The notes below the pieces were generated by a model, which saw only the letters and a list, made by a program, of their open reading frames with translations, made no database searches and was not told where the DNA came from. From Methyloversatilis sp. (GTDB lineage Bacteria; Pseudomonadota; Gammaproteobacteria; Burkholderiales; Rhodocyclaceae), in NCBI GenBank assembly GCA_016791045.1, contig JAEUNO010000005.1, forward strand, positions 84,823-148,822: a stretch of DNA of 64,000 nt, read 5' to 3'. Within the stretch, counting starts at the first letter, position 1; each line of letters opens with the position of its first letter. This document shows, piece by piece, positions 28,450 to 40,268 of this stretch. The position numbers and the translations under genes were made by a program.

Positions 28450-29226
28450 TCAGCGGTCGATGGCGAGCCTGATCAGCCACAGCGCGGTCAGTGCCATCAT
28501 CAGGGCGAACAGCCGGCGCATGCGCTGCTCCGGCAGGCGGTGCGCCAGCGCCACACCGGCCGATACGGTGAGCAGGCCGCCGGCCGCGAGGGGCAGTCCG
28601 GTCATCCAGTCCACCCGCTGTGCGCCGGCATAGCTGGCCAGCGCAACCAGTGCGCTCGGCGTGACGAGCGCCAGCGCGAGGCTCTGCGCCGTCGTCTGGT
28701 GCTGACCGAACAGACGCGCGAACAGCGGCGTCGACACCAGGCCACCCCCCACGCCCAGAAGACCCATGCTGCTGCCGCCGACCACCCCGACAAAGGGCAT
28801 CCATCGCAGGTCCAGCGGCCCGGCGGCCACCGGGTCGCGCGCGGCCGTGCGACGCATCAGCGATGCCGCGAGCAGCAGAAGGAATCCGGCGAACACGGCG
28901 CGCAGCAGCAGCGGGTCCAGTCGCGCCGCGTAATGCGCCGACACCGCCGTGCTGACTGTCGCGACCGTCGCAATCGCCAGCAGGCGACCGGGCGGCACCG
29001 GGTGGCGCTGCTGGTAGCGCCACCAGCCGACGAGCAGGTTGGGCACCATCATGACCAGCGCCGTGCCCTGGGCAAGTGCCTGATCCATGCCGAACACGAG
29101 CGCCAGCATCGGAATCGCGATGATGCCGCCACCGATGCCGAACAGGCCGCCGAAAAAGCCGAGCGCGGCACCGAGCGCGATCAGGGCAAGCAGGTACGGC
29201 ACGGCGTTCAGCAGGGACGCGGTCAT
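28450..29226 (-). CDS. TauE/SafE family anion exporter
   Basis: This 258-residue protein has about eight membrane helices and the TauE/SafE pseudo-repeat: LGFFGGLFGIGGGIIAIPML near the N-terminus and GLLGVGGGLVSTPLFARLFG in the middle. Family members export sulfite, sulfoacetate or related anions. It is divergent from a LysR regulator, with a palindromic motif between them, so the LysR protein probably controls it. Confidence 0.88.
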   Translation of the reverse strand: MTASLLNAVPYLLALIALGAALGFFGGLFGIGGGIIAIPMLALVFGMDQALAQGTALVMMVPNLLVGWWRYQQRHPVPPGRLLAIATVATVSTAVSAHYAARLDPLLLRAVFAGFLLLLAASLMRRTAARDPVAAGPLDLRWMPFVGVVGGSSMGLLGVGGGLVSTPLFARLFGQHQTTAQSLALALVTPSALVALASYAGAQRVDWMTGLPLAAGGLLTVSAGVALAHRLPEQRMRRLFALMMALTALWLIRLAIDR

Positions 29227-29272
29227 CGGGCGACGGGAGGGCGAACGGATCGTCCATGCTATTCATCTCATG

Positions 29273-29294
29273 AATTACTACAATGGCCGTAATT
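29273..29294. promoter_or_regulatory. Inverted repeat AATTAC-N10-GTAATT, candidate LysR site
   Basis: A dyad with 6-bp arms lies in the AT-rich gap between the divergent tauE-like and LysR genes, about 30 bp from the regulator start. Its half-site spacing and location match the recognition site of LysR-type regulators. Confidence 0.5.
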
Positions 29295-29323
29295 TCAATT
29301 CATTCTGAAGTTCACGATCAATA

Positions 29324-30247
29324 ATGAATTCAGGCACCGATCTGGCTTTCTTCAGCACGCTGGCGCGCCAGCCCAGTCTGGCGGCCGCCGCGCAGGCACT
29401 CGGCGTCACGCCGCCTGCGGTCAGCCGCCGGCTGGCGGCGCTGGAAGCCCGACTGGGCGTACGGCTGCTGAACCGCACGACCCGCCGGCTCGGCCTGACC
29501 GCCAGCGGCGTGCGCTATCTGGAAGACGGCGAACGCATCCTGCGCGATATCGACACCCTCGAGCGTTCGCTGGCCACCGGCCAGGCGGTGCCGAGCGGAC
29601 TGCTGCGCGTCAACGCGAGTTTCGGCTTCGGCCGGCGCCAGCTCGCACCCGCGGTATCGGACTTCGTCCGCCGGTATCCCGAGGTCGACGTGGTGCTGCA
29701 ATTGACCGATCGCGCACTCGATCTCGACACGCACGGCCTCGACGTCGGCATCCGTTTCGGCTTGGCGCCCGACGCGCGCGTGCTGGCGCGCTGCATTGCC
29801 GGCAACCGCCGGCTGCTGTGCGCCGCGCCCGACTACCTCGCGGCCAACGGCCCGCCGGCGACACCGCGCGATCTGATGCAGCACCGCTGCATCGTCATCC
29901 GCGAGAACGAGGACGCGTTCAACACCTGGGTACTGTCCGACGGGAACCAGCAGGTCAAGGTGAAGGTGGGCGGACCGCTCGCCACCAACCACGGCGAGAT
30001 TGCCGTTGACTGGGCGCTGGCCGGGCACGGCATCCTGCTGCGTTCGGAATGGGACATCGCCGCCAGCCTGCGCAGCGGCGCGCTGGTGCGCGTGCTCGAA
30101 CCGTGGGCCGGCACGGCGGCCGACATTCACGCCGTCTATCCGCCGCATCACCAGCTGTCGGCGCGGGTGTGCGCCTTCGTCGACTTTCTCGCCGAGCGCT
30201 TCCGCGACTTCCGCCCGGACGGGTCGCAAACGGATACACGATGGTGA
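29324..30247 (+). CDS. LysR-family transcriptional regulator
   Basis: The protein is 307 residues with an N-terminal winged helix (LARQPSLAAAAQALGVTPPAVSRRLAALEARLGVRL begins at residue 13) and an effector-binding domain. The sequence from RVNASFGFGRRQLAPAVSDF on belongs to the branch that often controls a neighbouring transporter or enzyme. It is divergent from the TauE-type exporter; sulfite or a related anion could be the effector, but this is inference. Confidence 0.9.
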   Translation: MNSGTDLAFFSTLARQPSLAAAAQALGVTPPAVSRRLAALEARLGVRLLNRTTRRLGLTASGVRYLEDGERILRDIDTLERSLATGQAVPSGLLRVNASFGFGRRQLAPAVSDFVRRYPEVDVVLQLTDRALDLDTHGLDVGIRFGLAPDARVLARCIAGNRRLLCAAPDYLAANGPPATPRDLMQHRCIVIRENEDAFNTWVLSDGNQQVKVKVGGPLATNHGEIAVDWALAGHGILLRSEWDIAASLRSGALVRVLEPWAGTAADIHAVYPPHHQLSARVCAFVDFLAERFRDFRPDGSQTDTRW

Positions 30248-30307
30248 TCATCGGCGCCGGACTGGAGTGCTACGCTCGGCCCACTCCCGCATGACGCACT
30301 GCCGCAC

Positions 30308-31447
30308 GTGACCCCCACCCCCCTGCCCCTGCTCGACCAGCTGATCCGGCGCCGCCGGCGCATTCCGGTGACACTGACGCTGATCGGGCTCAATGTCGGC
30401 GTGTTCGCGCTGATGCTGCTGTACGGCGCCGGCCTGTGGCACTCCTCGAGCGACGTGCAGTTCGCCTGGGGCGCCAATTTCGGTCCGGCGACCAAGGACG
30501 GCGAATGGTGGCGGCTGGGCAGCGCGCTGTTCCTGCACTTCGGGCTGTTCCATCTGGGCATGAACATGCTGTCGCTGTGGGACGGCGGCCGGCTGGTCGA
30601 ACGCATGTTCGGTCCGGTGCGCTTCATCGCGATCTATCTGGTGAGCGGTCTGGCCGGCAATCTGCTGTCGCTGATCGCGCAGGGCGACCGGGCGGTGTCG
30701 GGCGGCGCATCGGGCGCCATCTTCGGCGTGTATGGCGCGTTGCTGAGCTTTCTGTGGCAGCAGCGCGACACGCTGGAGCGCCGCGAATTCACCCGCCTGT
30801 TCTGGGGAGCCTGCCTGTTCGCGGCCATCACCATCTTTCTCGGCTTCCAGATCCCGGGCATCGACAACGGTGCGCACATCGGCGGCTTCATCGCCGGCGT
30901 GCTGGCCGGTGCCGCGCTGGCGCAACCGCTGGGCGACAGCGCAAAACCGCTGCTTGGCCGCTATCGCACGCGGACCGCCTCGGCCGGGCAGTGGCTGGCT
31001 GGCTTCACGCTGGTGACCGCGCTGGTCCTGCTGGTCATCGGCATTCCGTCGCCGCGCTATCGCTGGAGCGAAGAGGTGATGGCACGCGGCGAGATTCGTG
31101 AGTTCATCGGCGAAGACAAGCGCATCGCCGACCGCTGGACGCAGCTGATCGGCGACGCGCAATCGTCCGGTGCATCCTTCGACGAACTGGCCGGGCGGAT
31201 CGAAACCGAGGTGGCCGACGCCTATCAGCAAAGCTTCGACGAACTGACCGACCTGCGCCTCAGCCCGGAAGCACCGTCGGCGCCGACGCTGGAAAGCCTG
31301 CGCCGCTACGCCGAACGGCGGCTCGACGCCTCGCGCGCGCTGGTCGACGGCCTGCGTGCGCATGACATCGAGCGCGTGCGCGAGGCGCTGGAACAGGCCA
31401 GCCAGCCACCCCCGCGGGTCAAGCCGCAAAGCAGCAAACCGAACTGA
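30308..31447 (+). CDS. Rhomboid family intramembrane serine protease
   Basis: The 379-residue protein has a six-helix rhomboid core with Ser135 in GGASGAIFGVYG and His190 in NGAHIGGFIAG as the catalytic dyad, and the helix-2 LHFGLFHLGMNMLSLW motif. A C-terminal region of ~150 residues after an extra membrane helix is charged and helical. It should cleave membrane protein substrates within the bilayer. A GTG start is used; no better ATG is upstream. Confidence 0.9.
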   Translation: MTPTPLPLLDQLIRRRRRIPVTLTLIGLNVGVFALMLLYGAGLWHSSSDVQFAWGANFGPATKDGEWWRLGSALFLHFGLFHLGMNMLSLWDGGRLVERMFGPVRFIAIYLVSGLAGNLLSLIAQGDRAVSGGASGAIFGVYGALLSFLWQQRDTLERREFTRLFWGACLFAAITIFLGFQIPGIDNGAHIGGFIAGVLAGAALAQPLGDSAKPLLGRYRTRTASAGQWLAGFTLVTALVLLVIGIPSPRYRWSEEVMARGEIREFIGEDKRIADRWTQLIGDAQSSGASFDELAGRIETEVADAYQQSFDELTDLRLSPEAPSAPTLESLRRYAERRLDASRALVDGLRAHDIERVREALEQASQPPPRVKPQSSKPN

Positions 31448-31457
31448 GCGGACTGCG

Positions 31458-32651
31458 ATGCCGCGCCGCTGGATCGCCCATCTGGACATGGACGCCTTCT
31501 TCGCCTCGGTCGAGCTGCTGCGCTACCCCGAGCTGCGTGGCCTGCCGATGGTGGTGGGCGGCGGCGCGCGGCATCAGCCCGAACGGCTGCCCGACGGTAC
31601 ACGCCGCTTCGCCCGGCTGCGCGACTATGCCGGCCGCGGCGTTGCCACCACGGCCACCTACGAAGCGCGCGCCTTCGGGGTGCATTCCGGCATCGGCCTG
31701 ATGAAGGCCGCCGCGCTCGCGCCGGACACCGTGCTGCTGCCGGTCGACTTCGAGGCCTATCGACACCATTCGCGGCTGTTCAAGGCCGCCGTGGCCGAAC
31801 ATGCGCCGCTGATCGAGGACCGCGGCATCGACGAAATCTACATGGACCTGACCGACCTGCCAGGCGCGCAGGAGGTCGTCGGCGACGATCCGCACGGCGG
31901 CGTACGCGCCATTGCGCGGCGCATCCAGCAGGCCGTGCACGCGGCAACCGGACTCAGCTGCTCGATCGGCATCACGCCGAACAAGCTGCTGTCCAAACTG
32001 GCGTCCGACCTGCACAAGCCGCACGGCATCACGCTGCTGACCGAAGCCGATCTGCCGTCGGTCATCTGGCCGCTGCCGGCCCGACGCATCAACGGCATCG
32101 GCCCGAAAGCCAATGCGAAACTCGAGGCACTTGGCATCTGCAGCATCGGCGAACTGGCGGCGGCCGAACCGCACGGGCTGATCGAACAGTTCGGCCAGAG
32201 CTACGGCCGCTGGCTGACCGAAGCGGCGCACGGCCGCGATGACCGGCCGCTGGTGACCGCGCGCGAGGCGAAGTCGCTCAGCCGCGAAACCACTTTCGAG
32301 CGCGATCTGCATGCGCGCCACGACCGCGCCGAACTGGGCGCCATCTTCACCCGTCTGTGCGAGCGGCTCGCTGACGACCTGCAGCGCAAGGGCTATGTCG
32401 CGAAATCCATCGGCGTGAAGATGAGGCGCGACGACTTCAGCATCCTGACCCGCGAGCTGACGCTGCCTGTATACATATGCGATGCGCCTGCGATCCGTCA
32501 TCACGCAGGCCTGTGCGTCAAGCGCATGCCGCTCGACCGGCGCTTCCGCCTGCTCGGCGTGCGTGCCGGCCACCTGATGCGGGCCGACGCGCTGCCGGCA
32601 TCGGGTAGCTCGCCCGGCAAGGACGAAGGGCAGCTCGCGCTGCCCTTCTGA
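31458..32651 (+). CDS. dinB: DNA polymerase IV (Y-family), with loop insertion
   Basis: The 397-residue Y-family polymerase has catalytic Asp10 (HLDMDAFFASVE) and the acidic pair Asp125-Glu126. The steric gate is Phe14/15. The C-terminal QLALPF is a beta-clamp binding motif. Two features are unusual. About 20 extra residues (38-57, Arg-rich) lie between the second strand and the fingers. The usual SLDEAYLD is changed to GIDEIYMD, keeping the metal ligands. It performs translesion synthesis and lacks an obvious LexA box in the 10 bp before it. Confidence 0.92.
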   Translation: MPRRWIAHLDMDAFFASVELLRYPELRGLPMVVGGGARHQPERLPDGTRRFARLRDYAGRGVATTATYEARAFGVHSGIGLMKAAALAPDTVLLPVDFEAYRHHSRLFKAAVAEHAPLIEDRGIDEIYMDLTDLPGAQEVVGDDPHGGVRAIARRIQQAVHAATGLSCSIGITPNKLLSKLASDLHKPHGITLLTEADLPSVIWPLPARRINGIGPKANAKLEALGICSIGELAAAEPHGLIEQFGQSYGRWLTEAAHGRDDRPLVTAREAKSLSRETTFERDLHARHDRAELGAIFTRLCERLADDLQRKGYVAKSIGVKMRRDDFSILTRELTLPVYICDAPAIRHHAGLCVKRMPLDRRFRLLGVRAGHLMRADALPASGSSPGKDEGQLALPF

Positions 32652-32726
32652 ACCGGCGTGATCGACGACGCCGCGCTTGTGGGAGCGGCGACGGCTCCGG
32701 TCAACGCCCGCAGCCTTCCCGCGCGA

Positions 32727-33344
32727 TCAACCTTCCTGCTTGCGCCGGCGCGCGGCCAGCGTGATCAGGCCGAGGCCGGCCAGCAGCAGCGCGTAGGTTT
32801 CGGGCTCGGGCACGGCGGCGACCGGACTGGTCAGCGCAAAACCCAACTGGGCGCCGCCCAGATCGGGAATGCCGAGAAAGCTGACGAGCGCGTCGCCCGC
32901 CGGCTCGGACAGGAAGAGGTTGAAACCGCTCAACGTGAACAACGGGACGTCATTGAGCACCGTCGCCCCGACCGTCACCTGACCGAAAATGGTGTCCTGC
33001 GCCAGCGTGGTGTCGATGACGAAATTTTCCAGATCGACATCGGTGCCTGCGCGCGACAGCCGCAGCCCGCTGCCGGCGTGCTGGACCATTGCATTGGACA
33101 AGTCCGGATCGAGATAGCCGCCGGTGATCGGAAACAGGCCGACCGCATTGCCCGACGCATCGAAACTGAGCGATCCGAGGCCCAGCGCACTGACGGACAC
33201 GCCTGCGCCCACCAGCGCGGGAGTTGCGGTCAGCACTGTCACCGTAGGTCCGATGGGTTCGATCGGCATGGCCGCGCTGACCGTCATCGGGGAAGCGGCC
33301 AGGGCCGCGAGTGCTGCAGTTGCTGCAATCTTCCTGATCATCAT
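32727..33344 (-). CDS. PEP-CTERM exported protein
   Basis: The 205-residue protein has a signal peptide (MMIRKIAATAALAALAAS) and a C-terminal sorting signal: AVPEPETYALLLAGLGLITL followed by a basic ARRRK. The middle is a plain beta-rich region with no recognised domain. It is a substrate for an exosortase/EpsH system encoded elsewhere in the genome. It is convergent with dinB, with a short GTGGGAGCGGC repeat relic between. Confidence 0.88.
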   Translation of the reverse strand: MMIRKIAATAALAALAASPMTVSAAMPIEPIGPTVTVLTATPALVGAGVSVSALGLGSLSFDASGNAVGLFPITGGYLDPDLSNAMVQHAGSGLRLSRAGTDVDLENFVIDTTLAQDTIFGQVTVGATVLNDVPLFTLSGFNLFLSEPAGDALVSFLGIPDLGGAQLGFALTSPVAAVPEPETYALLLAGLGLITLAARRRKQEG

Positions 33345-33538
33345 GGGTACGCTCCTGAATGGATAGAGTGGTCATGGGCCGGTGGGCCGGCCTTGTGTCG
33401 ATGTCGTATCGCTCTCGCGTCTATCCTCCCTGTGCACGCGGACCGGATGCGTTGCATCACGCGCACGGCTCCGTCCAGGGACGAAGCAGTGGATAGAAGC
33501 TTCGTGCGCTATGAAGTTCCCCCGTGTCACGCGAACAT

Positions 33539-33567
33539 CACGCAATCGTCACGCAATCGTCACGCAG
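33539..33567. repeat. Short tandem repeat CACGCAATCGT
   Basis: Two perfect 11-bp copies (33539-33549, 33550-33560) and a partial third (CACGCAGG) lie upstream of the HNH gene, next to another CACGCGAACAT. Phase-matched repeats of this length, close to one helical turn, could be a binding site. Confidence 0.65.
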
Positions 33568-33619
33568 GTGCGCCGGACGCCCGGAACCGCATGGGGTCAC
33601 GCCGGGTCACTGGGTGGCC

Positions 33620-33955
33620 ATGTCACGCAACCCGGACTCGACCCTCTTGGACGGCGGCCGCACACGCCTGTGTGAAGACGCGCCCTGCCCGCTGTGCGGG
33701 CGTCCGATGCGCGCCGGATCAGTGGTGGATCAGCACCATCTGGTACCGAAGTCGAAGGGCGGTCGTGTCACGGTTCTGATGCATCGCATCTGCCACCGCA
33801 AGCTGCACACCGTACTGAGCGAGGACGAACTGGCGCGTGACTACGCCTCGCCGGAGCGATTGCGCGAACACCCCGACATCGCCGCCTTCATCCGCTGGAT
33901 ACGCCGCCGACCGCCGGAATTCGATGACCGGCACCGGCGGCCGCGACGCGCGTGA
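33620..33955 (+). CDS. HNH endonuclease-like protein
   Basis: The 111-residue protein has a compact HNH domain: CPLC for zinc, VVDQHHLVPKSKGG with the catalytic His, and HRICHRKLHTVLSEDELA completing the metal site. No partner modification or defence gene is beside it. Such small solitary HNH proteins are common housekeeping-like genes of unknown substrate. The ATG at 33620 is chosen because the domain starts shortly after; upstream in-frame starts read through the 11-bp repeats. Confidence 0.75.
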   Translation: MSRNPDSTLLDGGRTRLCEDAPCPLCGRPMRAGSVVDQHHLVPKSKGGRVTVLMHRICHRKLHTVLSEDELARDYASPERLREHPDIAAFIRWIRRRPPEFDDRHRRPRRA

Positions 33956-36594
<2,639 letters not shown>

Positions 36595-36597
36595 CGC

Positions 36598-36679
36598 CGT
36601 CCGCCGCGCCCGCGCAACCGCAAGGGTTTGCGCGGGCGCGGCGGACGCTCCGATCACGGGCCAGGCCCTGTGATCGGAG
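36598..36679. terminator. Two adjacent hairpins between katG and a convergent LysR gene
   Basis: The first is a perfect 20-bp stem (CGTCCGCCGCGCCCGCGCAA at 36598-36617 and its complement at 36628-36647, 10-base loop). The second follows at once: 10-bp arms CTCCGATCAC (36648-36657) and its complement at 36670-36679. Neither has a clear U-tract. They probably stop or pause transcription in both directions. Confidence 0.7.
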
Positions 36680-36783
36680 CGGCGTTCTCCTTGTGGGCGC
36701 TTGCCCCTCTGGGAGCCGCGCGCCTGCAATCGCCGACCGCGGGCGGTTCTCCCGCACAGCGTATCCGGCCATCCGTCGCCGGC

Positions 36784-37665
36784 TCAGGTGGCCAGCAGAT
36801 GCGCCTTGAACGCACGCGCCAGCGGCGACAGTTTCTTGCCGCCCGGATGCACGATGTGCCAGTTCGACAGCACCGGAAATCCGTCGACATCGATCACGCT
36901 CACCCCATGCTCGCCATCCAGACCGTGCAGCGCATGGCGCGACAGCACGGCGATGCCGAGGCCGCCGGCGACGGCTTCCTTGATCGCCTCGTTGCTGCCC
37001 AGTTCGAGCCGGATGTCGGGCCGGAAGCGGTGGCTGCGGAAATGCTGGTCGGCCGCCATGCGGGTGCCGGAGCCGCGCTCGCGCAGGATGAAGCGGTGGC
37101 TGCGCAGCGCGTCCAGCGGTATCGCTGACCGGCTGGCGAGCGCATCGTCGGCCGATCCCACGACGACGATGGGATTGGTCATGAAGATGTCGTCGCTCAG
37201 GTCCATGTCGGCCGGCGGCATCGACATGATGTAGAGATCATCCATGTTTTCGCGCAGGCGCTGCACCACGCCGTCGCGGTTGAGCACTTCGAGGGACACG
37301 TCGATCGCCGGATGCCGGGCACAGAAACTGCCGAGCAGGCGCGGCATGAAGTACTGCGCGGTGCTGACGACCGCCACCCTGAGCTTGCCTCTCGTGAGGC
37401 CGCGGGCACCGTCGGCCTCCTGCTCGAAGGCGTCCCATGACTGCGCGATCGCGCGCGCGGTCTTGGCCAGTTCCTGGCCGATGTCGGTCAGATACACCTT
37501 CTTCGCCACTACTTCGTACAGCGGCAGCCCCACGGCTTCGCTCATGTCCTTCAGCTGCATGGAGGCGGTGGGCTGCGTCACGTGTAGCGCCCGCGCCGCG
37601 CCGCTCACGCTGCCGGTTTCGGCCAGAGCCAGAAAGAGCCGCAACTGCCTGAAGGTGATATTCAT
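36784..37665 (-). CDS. LysR-family regulator, CbbR-like, beside sbtA
   Basis: This 293-residue LysR protein has the N-terminal FRQLRLFLALAETGSVSGAARALHVTQPTASMQLKDM helix-turn-helix region (from residue 5) and an effector domain. The wording of the N-terminus is typical of CbbR-type regulators of carbon fixation or CO2-responsive genes. It is divergent from a sodium-dependent bicarbonate transporter, which supports a link to inorganic carbon. The promoter gap contains two TTTTACC direct repeats. Confidence 0.9.
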   Translation of the reverse strand: MNITFRQLRLFLALAETGSVSGAARALHVTQPTASMQLKDMSEAVGLPLYEVVAKKVYLTDIGQELAKTARAIAQSWDAFEQEADGARGLTRGKLRVAVVSTAQYFMPRLLGSFCARHPAIDVSLEVLNRDGVVQRLRENMDDLYIMSMPPADMDLSDDIFMTNPIVVVGSADDALASRSAIPLDALRSHRFILRERGSGTRMAADQHFRSHRFRPDIRLELGSNEAIKEAVAGGLGIAVLSRHALHGLDGEHGVSVIDVDGFPVLSNWHIVHPGGKKLSPLARAFKAHLLAT

Positions 37666-37707
37666 AGGGTTTTACCTATGTTGCGAGACACAAAAATCGA
37701 TTTTACC
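37664..37707. promoter_or_regulatory. Paired TTTTACC motifs in the LysR/sbtA divergent gap
   Basis: TTTTACC occurs at 37670-37676 and 37701-37707, 31 bp apart (three helical turns). The first lies within a dyad ATAGG-N6-CCTAT (37664-37679) that covers the regulator start codon; the second is within ATCG-N8-CGAT. They look like the two half-sites of a LysR-type operator. Confidence 0.5.
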
Positions 37708-37753
37708 CGATGATCCGAACACCCTAGCATCCGGGGCGAAAGGAGATACCCTC

Positions 37754-38764
37754 ATGCACACACTGCTCGATCCCGCGATCCTGTTCTTCGTGTTCGGCGT
37801 TCTTGCCGGCGCGCTGCGCTCCAATCTCGACATTCCGGAGCCGATCAAGAAATTCCTGTCGCTCTACCTGCTGATGGCACTCGGTCTCAAGGGTGGCTTC
37901 GCCCTCGCGCAATCCGGCATGAATCCCGGTGTGGCCGCCGGCCTGGCGGCCGCTGTCTTCATGGCCTTTCTGGTGCCGTCAATCGGCTATCTGCTGCTGC
38001 GCCGGGTGGCGTCGCGCTTCGACGCAGCGGCCGTGGCCGCCTCCTACGGCTCGGTCAGCGCAGTCACGTTCGTCACGGCCACGCAATATCTGGACAATGC
38101 CGGTACCGACTTCGGCGGCCACATGACCGCCGCCATGGTGCTGATGGAATCACCCGCCATCATCATGGCCGTGCTGCTGGCGAATGCGGCGCGTCAGGCG
38201 GTGAGCGCACCCGCCGTGGTGGCCTCCGGCGGCGGCGCGGCGGTGATGACCGCAGGCGCGGGCGCGCCGGGTACGCCGATCGGCCGCATCCTGCACGAGT
38301 CCTTCACCGACGGCGCGCAGCTGCTGCTGATCGGCGCCATGTTCATCGGCTACTTCAGCGGCGAAGCCGGCAAGGCCGTGATGCAGCCCTTCGCCGGCGA
38401 CCTGTTCAAGGGCATGCTGGCCTTCTTCCTGCTGGACATGGGTCTGATGGTGGCGCGCAATTTCGATCTGGCGCGCAAGGCGTCGCGCTGGCTGCTGGTC
38501 TACGCCACCGTGGCGCCGGTCGTGCATGCCGCGATTGCCCTGGCGCTCGCTGCCGCGCTGGGCATGGGCGCAGGCGACGCCACCCTGCTGATGGTGCTGT
38601 CGGCCAGCGCGTCCTACATCGTGGTACCTGCGGTATTGCGTACCGCCATACCGGAAGCCAACCCGGCCCTCTATTTCGGGCTCAGTCTGGGCGTCACCTT
38701 CCCGCTCAACCTGCTCATCGGCATACCGGTGTATGCAGCGGCGGCGGCGCGGGTGCTGGGCTGA
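37754..38764 (+). CDS. sbtA: Sodium-dependent bicarbonate transporter, SbtA family
   Basis: The 336-residue protein has about ten membrane helices and belongs to the SbtA (DUF897) family: LDPAILFFVFGVLAGALRSN at the N-terminus, LYLLMALGLKGGFAL, and SYGSVSAVTFVTATQYLDN in the middle. SbtA imports bicarbonate with sodium. No SbtB PII-like partner lies next to it. Good ribosome site AAAGGAGATACC. The LysR neighbour is probably its regulator. In a heterotroph it may feed carboxylases. Confidence 0.85.
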   Translation: MHTLLDPAILFFVFGVLAGALRSNLDIPEPIKKFLSLYLLMALGLKGGFALAQSGMNPGVAAGLAAAVFMAFLVPSIGYLLLRRVASRFDAAAVAASYGSVSAVTFVTATQYLDNAGTDFGGHMTAAMVLMESPAIIMAVLLANAARQAVSAPAVVASGGGAAVMTAGAGAPGTPIGRILHESFTDGAQLLLIGAMFIGYFSGEAGKAVMQPFAGDLFKGMLAFFLLDMGLMVARNFDLARKASRWLLVYATVAPVVHAAIALALAAALGMGAGDATLLMVLSASASYIVVPAVLRTAIPEANPALYFGLSLGVTFPLNLLIGIPVYAAAAARVLG

Positions 38765-38858
38765 GATCCGTGCGGACACTGGAGCGCGCAACGCGGTCCG
38801 TGGCCCGCACGCTGCATACCCGGACGGCGCGCGTCATGCGATTGAATGCCGGCAGACC

Positions 38859-39410
38859 TTAGCGCCGCCGCCCGGGCACCGGCGCCGGCTTGTCCGGCAG
38901 GCCGAGCGCGGCACGCGACAGGCGGTCGGCGTCGCGGTTGCGGTGGCGCGGCACCCATTCCAGGCTGACCGATTCGAAGCGGGCGAGCAGCGCTTCGGTG
39001 CGCACGACCAGTTCGAGCAGCGGCGCGATGGCGGTGCGCTGTTCGCCGCGCAGGTGGCGGACCACGAAGTCGCTGTCGCCGCGTATACATATATGGCGGG
39101 CGCCGAGACCACCGGCATGTTCGAGTGCGGCGCACAGTGCAATCAGCTCGGCCTCGTTGCTGCAGCCACTGCGCCCGGCCGGGCTGGACAGCTCGATGCG
39201 CTTGCCCTGGGGCGACACCAGCAGCGCGCCCAGACCGATGCGGCCCGGGTTGGGCAGCGCGCAGCCATCGAACCAGATCTGCCAGGTCGATGAGGGCGCG
39301 GGTCCGGCCGGACGTTCCGGCGAAGGTTCGGGCGAGAGAGGGGCGGAGGTCGGCACCGGCAGATGGTGCCATGCGGCACTCGCGTGCGGGCGAAGCGCTG
39401 CGCGCGCCAT
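38859..39410 (-). CDS. RNase H-like (reverse-transcriptase-type RNase HI) protein
   Basis: The 183-residue protein has a short Pro-rich N-terminal tail, then an RNase H fold: [20 protein letters not shown] (first Asp), [15 protein letters not shown] (Glu), [16 protein letters not shown] (second Asp), and [17 protein letters not shown] (final Asp). All four acidic residues are present, so it may be active. It is a paralogue of rnhA at 12.5 kb and probably acts in other RNA/DNA processing. Confidence 0.85.
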   Translation of the reverse strand: MARAALRPHASAAWHHLPVPTSAPLSPEPSPERPAGPAPSSTWQIWFDGCALPNPGRIGLGALLVSPQGKRIELSSPAGRSGCSNEAELIALCAALEHAGGLGARHICIRGDSDFVVRHLRGEQRTAIAPLLELVVRTEALLARFESVSLEWVPRHRNRDADRLSRAALGLPDKPAPVPGRRR

Positions 39411-39465
39411 CCCCTATAATCCGCCCTCCCCCAACCGGCGCGATGCCGGATCTCTGGAGACGCAC

Positions 39466-40251
39466 ATGGGCTTTCTCGCCGGCAAGAAAATACTGATCAC
39501 CGGACTGTTGTCCAACCGCTCGATCGCCTACGGCATCGCCCAGGCCTGTCACCGCGAAGGCGCGGAACTGGCGTTCACCTACCAGAACGAGCGCTTCACC
39601 GATCGCGTCACCAAGATGGCGGGGGACTTTGGATCATCGATGGTATTCGCCTGCGACGTGGCCGACGACGCGCAGATCGCCGCACTGTTCGAACAGCTGG
39701 GCTCGGCCTGGGACGGACTGGACGGCCTGGTGCACTCGATCGCCTTTGCCCCCGGCGAGGCGCTCGACGGCGACTTTCTCGACGGCCTTTCGCGCGAAGC
39801 CTTCCGCACGGCGCATGAAGTCAGCGCCTACAGCTTCCCGGCGCTGGCGAAGGCGGCGCGCCCGATGATGCAGGGGCGCAATGGCGCGGTGCTGACGCTG
39901 TCCTACCTCGGCGCGGTGCGTGCCTTGCCCAATTACAACGTGATGGGGCTGGCCAAGGCCAGCCTTGAAGCATCCGTACGCTACCTCGCTGCCTGCCTCG
40001 GTCCGCAGGGCATCCGCGCGAACGCCGTGTCGGCCGGTCCGATCAAGACGCTCGCGGCGTCGGGTATCGGCAACTTCGGCAAGCTGCTCGCCTATAACGA
40101 AAAAGTGGCCCCGCTGCGCCGGAACGTGACCATCCAGGAAGTGGGCAATGTCGCCGCCTTCCTGCTGTCGGATCTCGCCAGCGGCGTGACCGGCGAGGTC
40201 ACCTACGTCGACGCCGGCTTCAGCCAGACTGCGCTGGGCGCCGTCGACTGA
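39466..40251 (+). CDS. fabI: Enoyl-[acyl-carrier-protein] reductase (NADH)
   Basis: The 261-residue protein matches Fab[21 protein letters not shown] at the start (NADH motif), [11 protein letters not shown] in the middle, and the catalytic Tyr-x6-Lys in [28 protein letters not shown] near residue 190 is diagnostic. It reduces trans-2-enoyl-ACP in the last step of each fatty-acid elongation cycle. A perfect TATAAT (39415-39420) lies upstream but without a clear -35. Confidence 0.97.
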   Translation: MGFLAGKKILITGLLSNRSIAYGIAQACHREGAELAFTYQNERFTDRVTKMAGDFGSSMVFACDVADDAQIAALFEQLGSAWDGLDGLVHSIAFAPGEALDGDFLDGLSREAFRTAHEVSAYSFPALAKAARPMMQGRNGAVLTLSYLGAVRALPNYNVMGLAKASLEASVRYLAACLGPQGIRANAVSAGPIKTLAASGIGNFGKLLAYNEKVAPLRRNVTIQEVGNVAAFLLSDLASGVTGEVTYVDAGFSQTALGAVD

Positions 40252-40268
40252 GTCCGGGCCCAACATGC

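Noticed and set aside
33620-33955. Restriction or defence system around the HNH gene
   Set aside because: No methyltransferase, nuclease partner or mobile element is adjacent.
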